Shown: positions 1-6,500 of the stretch, one piece after another
Layout: every line of letters begins with the position of its first letter
Numbering within the stretch: the first letter of the stretch is position 1
Origin: JBOGEB01 sp050743125
GTDB taxonomy: Bacteria > Actinomycetota > Nitriliruptoria > Euzebyales > Egibacteraceae
Direction of reading: 5' to 3'
NCBI GenBank assembly: GCA_050743125.1
Contig: JBOGEB010000188.1
Coordinates: 1 to 8,065, forward strand
DNA: 8,065 bases
Notes under the pieces: model-generated
What the model was told of the DNA's origin: nothing
The model's input: only the letters and a program-made list of their open reading frames with translations
The model's database searches: none
Position numbers and translations under genes: made by a program

Positions 1-42
1 CGTCATCCGGCCCCTCAGTACGTGTTGAGAACGGTTTTGACG

Positions 43-113
43 GGTCGCGCCGCGTCGGGCGGTGCTCGCGAACCCCGTTAGATTGGAGTCTCTTTCCGGG
101 ACGCGGCGCGACC
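43..113. repeat. Perfect 14-bp inverted repeat with 43-nt spacer
   Basis: The arms at 43-56 (GGTCGCGCCGCGTC) and 100-113 (GACGCGGCGCGACC) are exact reverse complements, separated by 43 nt. Transcribed or single-stranded, they would form a very stable G+C-rich stem. The right arm ends on the first base of the left CTAG of the MITE-like element, so the two structures abut. No T-run follows either arm directly, so this is not a typical factor-independent terminator. It could be a protein-binding site, the end of an element lying partly outside the window, or part of a structured RNA. The complementarity is certain; the function is unknown. Confidence 0.7.
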
Positions 114-235
114 TAGTGTTCAGTCGCAGAAGTCTTTTTAACGTACAAACGACACAAAACTACGCCCTGACCAGGGATAACGCTGGCATCCTGCCCGGCC
201 TAGACATTCAAACGATTACAGCGACTGGACACTAG
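113..235. mobile_element. MITE-like non-autonomous element with CTAG flanks
   Basis: A 115-bp segment (117-231) is bounded by imperfect 28-bp terminal inverted repeats at 117-144 and 204-231 that match at 21 of 28 positions, including an uninterrupted CAGTCGC block. The outermost bases are TGTTC on the left and TGTCC on the right, read inward. CTAG lies immediately outside both ends (113-116 and 232-235), as expected for a target-site duplication. CTAG fits the YTAR targets of some IS5-family elements. Because CTAG contains TA, a TA duplication of IS630/Tc1 type is equally possible. The interior is too short for a transposase and holds a small hairpin, CCCTGACCAGGG (165-176). Mobilisation would need a transposase from elsewhere; none is in the window. 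Confidence 0.6.
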
Positions 236-268
236 TGTTCGCAGGCGTCGTGGTGTTTAGCTGTAGCT

Positions 269-319
269 GTTTCGGCGGCCAGGGGCTGGGGGAGTCCCCC
301 CACACAAGGCCACCGAAAC
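269..319 (-). terminator. Strong hairpin, possible end of minus-strand operon
   Basis: The arms GTTTCGGCGGCC (269-280) and GGCCACCGAAAC (308-319) pair over 12 positions. The one imperfect position is C-A in plus-strand RNA but a U-G wobble in minus-strand RNA, so the stem is fully paired only in the minus transcript. The loop holds a second hairpin, GGGGG-AGT-CCCCC (288-300). The structure lies about 30 nt beyond the stop of the minus-strand ORF ending at 350, a suitable place for a terminator or 3'-end stabilising hairpin. There is no uridine tract after it, so intrinsic termination is uncertain; actinobacterial terminators often lack one. Confidence 0.45.
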
Positions 320-349
320 CGCGCTCCGCACAACTCATCGCTGCGATAC

Positions 350-682
350 TCAAACACGTTCTAAGATCACTTTGACTTTCTGAAAGCTGGCTGAGTCTCG
401 TTTCGGACCGCGGCCACGCCCCTGACGTAGGAAAATGTCGCCGTTGGGGGACTGAATAGTTGCATTCTTGACGCCTTGGCCGACCTGAAGTCGGATGAGA
501 CACAGGTCCAGTTTGGCCTGGGCAGGAGCCACCCCAGTAATCAGCGGCGGGCCGCTGACCTGAAGGAACGTCAGCCAGGGGGGACCTGATGCCATGAAAG
601 TTACGACCACTGAATGCGTCGACCGCAGTGCCGCCCACTCCGTGGTCCGCGCTGATCTGGAACGCCTCTGAGCCGCGGTCAC
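350..682 (-). CDS. Hypothetical protein, weakly supported
   Basis: A 110-codon reading frame starting with GTG, 31 nt after the stop of the LGFP/Fn3 gene and on the same strand. No family is recognised. The middle and end read like an ordinary soluble protein (an alternating hydrophobic stretch around residues 25-65, then a basic patch, then FQKVKVILERV at the C-terminus), with no signal peptide or clear transmembrane helix. Another minus-strand frame is open across the same bases (216-692), and there is no convincing ribosome binding site at the GTG. Its position between a gene and a terminator-like hairpin is the best support. It may instead be 3' untranslated sequence. Confidence 0.25.
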   Translation of the reverse strand: MTAAQRRSRSARTTEWAALRSTHSVVVTFMASGPPWLTFLQVSGPPLITGVAPAQAKLDLCLIRLQVGQGVKNATIQSPNGDIFLRQGRGRGPKRDSASFQKVKVILERV

Positions 683-713
683 CAGCCCCCACCGGGCACC
701 CGCAAGGTCACGG

Positions 714-1304
714 CTACGGCTGGCCTTCGGCGAGCAGCCGGGTATGCGTTCTTATGGCCACTTGCGATGAGTGTCCACTGCAGGCAGATCCAAATAAGCT
801 TCGCAAAGGAGAAATTGCCCTTCTCCAGATTAGACTTTGGATACGAAGAATTTTTTCCCGATAATTACAACCTTGCACACTGAATTCATAAAGCGTGTCC
901 GGCTCAACATCGTCAAGTCGTAATTCTTCCCAGCTCCCAGCCTCCCTGCGGCGCTCCCATTTTTCCTGCGCTTCAGGGAGAGAGCCTCTCGCCCAATTAA
1001 CCTGATAGAAATCGTAGGAGCCTAGACCTCTAAATTTATAAATCAAATAATTGTCTTGCTGATAGACAACTTGTACGTAAGGTTTTACCGCCACCCCTCC
1101 CAGCCTCCTGGGGATCTCGGGGCTCGAATTCTCTAAATCATCGGACCGCATGATGGTACCATGTTGCAAGTAAGCGATTCTCATGGCCCGATACGCATTC
1201 GGTACTCGTAGAGCAACCTCCTTCCTCAATGGGTAGCCAAGTGGGCCGCGATCAGCACCAAGCTCCCTCCAGACTCTATCTACTTCGATGGATAAGACGT
1301 CCAA
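714..1304 (-). CDS. LGFP-repeat and fibronectin III-like domain protein
   Basis: A 196-residue protein of two parts. Residues about 8-53 match the LGFP repeat: W12, LGADRGPLGYPLRKE (15-29) and the closing LQHGTI (46-51). LGFP repeats are known from actinobacterial cell-wall-associated and secreted proteins. Residues about 75-185 resemble a fibronectin type III fold, with the end-of-domain pattern EPDTLYEFSVQGC followed by a basic insertion and then SACSGHSSQVAIRT, the usual last strand. No signal peptide or membrane segment is visible, which is odd for LGFP. The start is a TTG at 1304; an in-frame stop at 1347-1349 rules out a much longer form, and the ribosome binding site is weak. The start lies 29 nt inside the end of the pentapeptide gene, so translation is probably coupled. 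The role is unknown. The A+T content is higher than in the genes to the right. Confidence 0.72.
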   Translation of the reverse strand: MDVLSIEVDRVWRELGADRGPLGYPLRKEVALRVPNAYRAMRIAYLQHGTIMRSDDLENSSPEIPRRLGGVAVKPYVQVVYQQDNYLIYKFRGLGSYDFYQVNWARGSLPEAQEKWERRREAGSWEELRLDDVEPDTLYEFSVQGCNYREKILRIQSLIWRRAISPLRSLFGSACSGHSSQVAIRTHTRLLAEGQP

Positions 1305-2496
1305 GTTTTGGAACTCGCTCAGAATTCGCCGGTGATGAATGCAGGACTACCGCGTCAGGTATCAACGATTTACTGAATCCATCTGGGAACAGAGTTGTAT
1401 TGTCGATGGTCGCTCCACGAAACCTCGCGTACAACTCTTGAGAATCCTGTGCGCTTATCGAGCCAAAATCTGCCTGAGAAAAGTCCACTCCTCGCAGATC
1501 CGCGCTTTCAAAAACCACCCGGTCAAGCTTGGTACCCCGAAAATCGGCTCCAGAGAGCGCCGCCCCTCCCACGTTCGCCGCACGTAAGTCGGCTTGCCAA
1601 AGATCTGCGTCACGTAGGTCTGCCTGCGACAGGTCGGCTTCCTGAAAGTTAGCTTGTTCCGCATTGACATGCTGGAGATTTGCTTTATATGCTTGTACGG
1701 TCTGCAAGTTCGCTAGCCGCAGGTTGGCATCTTGAAGGTTGGCTTGTGCGATATTGGCCTTGACAAGCTTCGCACCTTCTAGTTTAGCCTCCCGAAAGTC
1801 CGCAGAGTAAAGCTGTGTCCCCTCTAGGTTAACCGTTGTAAGGTCTGCCTGCCGAAAGACGTGCCTTGGCAGTATTAAGTATGACAGGTCCCGCCCTCGG
1901 AAGTCAACGCCCGTGAAGTCATTCATGGAGCCAAGCAGGGATTGGAAGCTTTGCTGTTCACTGGCCTCAATCGCCTGCTGACTCCTAGCCTGATCGAACC
2001 CGAGAACAATAAACGAAACCAGAGTCCCGACAAGTAAAGATACCCCCAAATTGGTTGATAAAGATTGCAATCTGGGCTTTCTATTGGATGCCCTCAAGCC
2101 CCAAAATAGCATAAAAATACTTGCTGACACAAACAAAGTCGCAGTGATCGCCATAAGCCCGATGAAGGCCGACGTCCTCCACTGAGCAATACGCTGCACG
2201 AACTCAACGAGCCTGTACAGCAATGCACTAATTAATACAAACAGTGCCAATACGACACTGATGTAGACAATGAGTTTAGTGGCTAGCCTTGATTCATTAT
2301 TCTTACCGCCATGCGGACGTGACATTGCAACCGCCGGCTCCGCTGGCTTCCGAGAGCTAACATCAAGTCGCCGGCCAGAGGCCCGCCAAGCAGCCCTAGT
2401 GATAATCCATATGGTCGGCAACAGGATAGCAGCAACCTTAAGGCTAGTTACTGACCTTCGAATATGCGCTAGACGGCCAGTTGATCGTATAGACAT
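1276..2496 (-). CDS. Membrane-anchored pentapeptide-repeat protein
   Basis: A 406-residue protein. The N-terminal half has membrane helices at about 74-97, 111-134 and 149-167, with a weaker one at 20-37 if the first ATG is used. Residues about 193-345 are some thirty tandem pentapeptides of A(D/N)LXX type (ADLSQ, ADLRD, ANLQD, ADFRG), which fold as a right-handed quadrilateral beta-helix. The tail GATIDNTTLFPDGF is a common cap in this family. The family has no single function: some members mimic DNA and bind gyrase, others act in membrane or protein-interaction roles. The helices argue for a membrane-tethered scaffold, with the repeats on one side of the membrane. An alternative ATG at 2325 (residue 58) would drop the weak first helix; neither start has a strong ribosome binding site. 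It shares a 29-nt overlap with the LGFP/Fn3 gene. Base composition is below that of the flanking DNA, suggesting acquisition. Confidence 0.9.
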   Translation of the reverse strand: MSIRSTGRLAHIRRSVTSLKVAAILLPTIWIITRAAWRASGRRLDVSSRKPAEPAVAMSRPHGGKNNESRLATKLIVYISVVLALFVLISALLYRLVEFVQRIAQWRTSAFIGLMAITATLFVSASIFMLFWGLRASNRKPRLQSLSTNLGVSLLVGTLVSFIVLGFDQARSQQAIEASEQQSFQSLLGSMNDFTGVDFRGRDLSYLILPRHVFRQADLTTVNLEGTQLYSADFREAKLEGAKLVKANIAQANLQDANLRLANLQTVQAYKANLQHVNAEQANFQEADLSQADLRDADLWQADLRAANVGGAALSGADFRGTKLDRVVFESADLRGVDFSQADFGSISAQDSQELYARFRGATIDNTTLFPDGFSKSLIPDAVVLHSSPANSERVPKLGRLIHRSR

Positions 2497-2512
2497 TTGC
2501 CTGCCAGGTCAT

Positions 2513-2707
2513 CTACTTGTGCGACTTCTCAGCCGGCGTTTTGCCCCCATGATCTCCCGGCACCAGAGTTCCCGTGATCTCTAGACAGAAGCGATGCGCA
2601 TCGACCAGCTCAGGGCGAGCCGTCAGACCAAGCGCGATCGGCTCAGGGTCGCCAAGCGGCTGCCAGGGCAGGTCCTCGACATTGCGACGGACAAGCGCCA
2701 GCATCAT
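2513..2707 (-). CDS. Small hypothetical ORF upstream of pentapeptide gene
   Basis: A 64-codon frame from ATG at 2707 to a TAG 16 nt before the pentapeptide gene start. The frame stays open upstream to a GTG at 2782, giving 89 residues, but that extra part runs antiphase over the decayed HEPN gene and is probably fortuitous. The sequence includes RPELVDAHRFCLEITGTLVP and ends with a hydrophilic GGKTPAEKSHK tail. There is no recognised domain, no signal peptide and no ribosome binding site. About two thirds of codons end in G or C, which is only mildly gene-like. It may be a real small gene in the pentapeptide operon, or the residue of a larger gene that lost its 5' end. Confidence 0.3.
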   Translation of the reverse strand: MMLALVRRNVEDLPWQPLGDPEPIALGLTARPELVDAHRFCLEITGTLVPGDHGGKTPAEKSHK

Positions 2708-2714
2708 CCGTCGG

Positions 2715-3066
2715 TTACGCTCGACCAACGTCGGCGGCCCGGATGTAGCGAGGAAGACGAGCAACGAGCCCCCCAGAAACACTGGTGTGGCCCAGCGCGT
2801 GTAGGTACGAGCCCCCCTGGGAAGGTCGGCAACCTGGTTTGCTCACAAGGAAGCAGGGGACTCAGTCGGGGCGAGCCCACCACGACGAGGAGCCGGGCGA
2901 GCCCCAGGCGGTCCCGCCCGGCTGGCTCACCACGCTGGCGATAGCGCACCAGGCGACGCAGGCGTACCTGCGCCATCCGCCCCACCGGCCGATCCCACGG
3001 CCTTACCAGATGCATGCCAGCTATTGTGACGGTCCAGGAGGTTTGCACACGCAGCGGGTCGACCAT
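2715..3066 (-). pseudogene. Decayed HepT-like (HEPN/DUF86) gene remnant
   Basis: It follows the nucleotidyltransferase stop by 7 nt, where a HEPN toxin gene normally sits. The ATG at 3066 opens MVDPLRV; one frame away the reading continues ANLLDRHNS (3046-3020), together resembling a HepT/DUF86 N-terminus. A third frame (2978-2715) holds YACVAWCAIAS, then WGSPGSSS, like the GWGPPxSNADA stretch I recall from actinobacterial DUF86 proteins. A TGA follows at 2862-2864, then SYLHALGHTSVSGGLVARL, reminiscent of the LVHxYxxVDxxxVxxxL tail. The catalytic R-x(4-6)-H spacing is not intact. The total of about 117 codons is shorter than the usual 135-145. The assignment rests on patchy resemblance plus position. 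If right, the toxin is dead. The region could instead be unrelated noncoding DNA. Confidence 0.42.
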
Positions 3067-3073
3067 GCGAACG

Positions 3074-3501
3074 CTAGCGTCGGCCTTCGGCGATTGCGGC
3101 CAGAAGCTCAAGGTCGAGCGGTGCCGCCCATACTTCGACGTCGTCGGCCATCCGGCCCATCCGTGACTCGTAGGCGACATGCGCTGGCTCGTCGCGGCTG
3201 AACAGGACGACCCGCTGGCGAAGGACACGGCCGACGAGCCGGAGGGGCGCGCGGTTGAGGACGGTCACCTCGATCCGCGGGACGCCCGAAGCAACGGTGA
3301 GCGCGTCGGCGCAGCGCAACGCCAGACGGTCGTAGGCATCCTCAGGGACGGCGTCGTCCGCGAGGATCGCCACATCGACGTCGCTGTCCGGCCTCGGGCG
3401 CCCAGCGGCCTGAGATCCGAAGAGATAGGAAAACGCACCGGAACAGGCCCGAACGCGTCCGCGGCCACGTCCCGCAAACGCTGGATCAGCCCAGGGTCCA
3501 T
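3074..3501 (-). pseudogene. MntA-like minimal nucleotidyltransferase, frameshifted
   Basis: The protein begins MDPGLIQRLRDVAADAF (from ATG 3501) and continues in another frame with YLFGSQAAGRPRPDSDVDVA, the GS-x10-D-x-D signature of the polymerase-beta/MNT fold, then ILADD and VPRIEVTVLNRAP, where the third metal-binding acidic residue would lie (Glu here), and a C-terminal helix ending LLAAIAEGRR. The frame changes at the A4 run 3430-3433 (T4 on the coding strand). Adding one T restores VRFSYLFGS and a 142-residue protein of normal family length. MntA proteins are antitoxins of type VII systems that AMPylate the HEPN toxin HepT, and the HEPN-like remnant just downstream agrees. It starts 37 nt after the EndoQ-helicase stop and could be co-transcribed. 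The cause may be mutation, a sequencing error or, less likely, -1 slippage. Confidence 0.85.
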
Positions 3502-3538
3502 GTGCGGGATGCTACCCGGAGCGCACGCCGACCCAGCC

Positions 3539-6500
3539 TCACAACAGCTGGAGCTGGTCGCCGGTCGGCTGTTTGGGCCGAGGCCGGGGTGGGGCCTCGA
3601 CGGCGAGGCGCTGGAGGAGGGTCGGGTCGATGGCCTCCAAGAACGGGGACGGCGTCGTCTCTGCGACCGTGCCGTGGCGGAGGCGCCGGCGGGCGGAGCA
3701 CAGGAGCAGGCGGGCGCGGGCGCGGGTCATGCCGACGAAGAACAGCCGGCGCTCCTCGGCGGTGTCCGAGGTCCGATCCCCACCTGCCCAGCGCAGGGGC
3801 AGCAGGCCGTCCTCGCAGCCGACGATGAACACGACGGGGAACTCCAAGCCCTTCGCAGCGTGGAGGGTGAGCAGGGACACGCGGTCCGCGCGGGGGTCCA
3901 AGGTGTCGACCTCGGCGCCGAGCGCCAGCTCCGCGAGGAACCGGTCGAGGTCCGGCCCGCAGCGCTCGGCGAGCGGCGACAGCAGGTCGACCGCGGCGTC
4001 GATCTCGCCCAGCGTCGCCGACTCGCCGTCCGGGACGTCGCCGTCAAGGGCATTCGCGACCGCTACCGCCACCTGACGGAGCAGGACCGCCACCGGGGTC
4101 ACGTCCCCTGGTGGGCGCTGGCCGTCCTCCCGCCGGAGCCGGGAGACGACTGTCTCGACCCCCGGACGATCGGCGAGGCGATCGTGGGAACGCTTCTGGA
4201 ACGGCATGCCCGCCCGGTCGAGCGCCTCGACGAGCGCGGCGAGCTGGGCGTCGGTGCGGGCGAGCACGGCGAAGTCGGCGAAGCCCAGAGCGGCCTGGAC
4301 GCCCGCGTCCACACGACCGCTGTCGATCGAGAAGTGTGAGGAGCCGCCGAGCAGCCGGTCGATCGTGTGCACGACGAACTCGGCCTCGCCGCGCTCAGTC
4401 GCGGACTCGGCGACGACGATCCGTGTCGGCGCCTCGTCGGGCGCGCAGGCCTCCAGGGTCCGGCCGGGCACGAGGCTTTCCGGCTCGATCGCTTGGAGCG
4501 CACCAGCGACGATGACCGGGCTCGACCGGTAGTTGCGTGTCAACAAGACCGTCCGAGCCGCCGGGAAGTCCGCAGAGAAGCGCAGGAAAAACCCGACGTC
4601 ACCGCCGCGGAAGCCGTAGATCGCCTGGTCAGGGTCGCCGATCGCGCACAGGTCACCGTCAGGCGGCGCGAGGTGGCGCAGCAGGCGGTACTGCAGCCCG
4701 TCGACGTCCTGGTACTCGTCAACGGCGATGTGCTCCCAGCGCTCGCGGTAGGCGGCGGCGATCGTGGGCTCCCGGTCAAACAGCTGGACGGGAAGCGCCA
4801 CCAGGTCGTCGAAGTCGACGAGGCCGCGGTCTCGCAGCGCCTCCTCGTAGCGGCGCAAGGTCTCATCGAGATCGCCGGCCCGCTTGCGGGCCGACAGCTC
4901 GGCGCCCAGGCGGCGCGCTGCGGACGCCGGGCAGTCCAGGACGTCGCGGAGCAGCGCGAGCCGCTCGGCCTCGTCCGCTATCCGGACGTCTGCGCCGAGT
5001 CCCAGCGCATGGTGCTGCTCGCGAACGATCTGCAGGCCCAGGCCGTGGAAGGTCGTGACGGTGAGGCGCTCCGCGACCTCTGGGACCAGCGCCTTCAGCC
5101 GCTCCGCCAGCTCCTCGCAGGCCCGACGGGTGAAGGTGACGGCGAGGCAGGACTCGGGCGGCACGCCCTGCTCGCCGAGGAGGTACGCGAGGCGGTGCGT
5201 GAGCGTGCGGGTCTTGCCGGTGCCCGGCCCCGCGATGATGAGCAACGGGCCGGACGCGGTCGCCGCCGCGCGCTGCTCAGGGTCGAGGCCGGCGAGCAAG
5301 GACGTCGTGTCGGGCGGAGGCGGGTTGCCGCAGCGCCCTTGTCCAGAGGGTTCCGGCGATACATCGGCGGAATCCTCCACACAAGAGAGGCTCGGCGCGA
5401 CCGCTGGCGCGGGATCCGGGGCGAAGAGCGCGACCGTCGCCGGCCCCCGCAGCTCCTCGGGCGAGAACAGGTGGATACGTCCGTACTCGCCGTCGTAGCC
5501 GGCCTCGCGGATGACGTTGCCGCTGCGCATCCGGCCGATCGCCTCGGCGACCAGCGGCGATGCTGCCGTCCGGATCTCCTCCAGCGGCAGCCGCTCGAGA
5601 ATGTCCAGCTCGGGCCCCAGGCGAGCGACGAGGCCGGCGACCTCCCGTTCCACGCGCTTGCTCTTGGATCCGACGCCGACGATCTCGCCGACGATCTCGG
5701 GAAGCGGCACGAGGCTACGGAACCCGGCAGCGCCCTCCACACGAAAGCCGTCCTCGCGGTCCGCGAGCGCCTCGACCCGGTGCATGACGCCAACCGTCAG
5801 CGGCTTGGCGCACGCCGGGCAGGTCCCCTGCAGGCGGCGGGTCTCGGCGGGCTCCAGCCGGACCCCGCACTTGCGGTGGCCGTCCAGGTGGTACTTGCCC
5901 TCCTCCGGGAAGAACTCGACCGTGCCGCCGAAGCCTTCCCCGGTCTCCAGCGCCGCTCGGATCGCGAAGTAGTCCAGCTCGGTCGCGAAGACGGTCGCCT
6001 CTCGGCCGAGCATGGGCGGGGAGTGCGCGTCGGAGTTGCTCACCAGCCGGTAACGGTCGAGCCCCGAGACCCGCCAGTTCATCGCGGGGTCGGAGGACAG
6101 GCCCGTCTCGATGGCGAAGACGTGGCCCGCCAGGTCGGCGTAGCAGTCGAAGATCGTGTCGAAGCCGGACATCGAGCCGAGCACGGCGAACCACGGCGTC
6201 CAGACGTGCGCGGGTACAAGGTACGCGCCATCTCCGCTGGTCAACGTGATGTCGAGCAGGTCGCGCGAGTCCAGGCCGAGGATCGGCCGCCCGTCCGAGC
6301 CGATGTTGCCGATGCGCCCCAGGCGACGGTTGAGGTCGCGCACGGTCTCGAGGTCCGGCGCGTAGACGAGGTGATGCACCTTCCGGGTGCGCCCCGCGCG
6401 CTTGTAGATCGTGGAGATCTCCACCGACAACAGAAAGCGCACTGGGTTGTTGCAGGACGGCGGAAGCCGACCGGCGACCTCCCGCTCGAGGTCCTCACGC

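Noticed and set aside
77..83. GTTAGAT resembling an integron attC core
   Set aside because: No matching RYYYAAC partner lies at a suitable distance, and there is no integrase.
216..692. Alternative minus-strand frame of 158 codons
   Set aside because: It competes with the 350-682 frame and runs through the 269-319 hairpin into the MITE-like end. Composition and lack of motifs argue against it, although neither frame here is strong.
1560..1920. Short regularly spaced DNA repeats that could suggest a repeat array
   Set aside because: The 15-nt periodicity is the DNA image of the pentapeptide repeats in the overlying gene. Units are degenerate and there are no spacers, so it is not a CRISPR array.
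2708..2782. Apparent transmembrane helix FLGGSLLVFLATSG at the start of a longer version of the small ORF
   Set aside because: It is read out of phase over the HEPN-like tail, and its GTG start has no ribosome binding site; the hydrophobic run is probably accidental.
2869..2904. Two copies of GGGCGAGCCC 26 bp apart
   Set aside because: They are short, G+C-rich words inside decayed coding DNA, easily explained by composition.
2785..3201. Plus-strand open frame of 138 codons
   Set aside because: It is antisense to the decayed MntA/HepT region, lacks a ribosome binding site and shows no domain.
2704..3228. Minus-strand open frame of 174 codons
   Set aside because: It overlaps the MntA-like coding sequence in another frame and then crosses the HEPN-like remnant; only its MVDPLRV segment appears meaningful.
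3179..4339. Plus-strand open frame of 386 codons
   Set aside because: It is antisense to the end of the helicase and to the MntA-like gene, with no recognisable motif.
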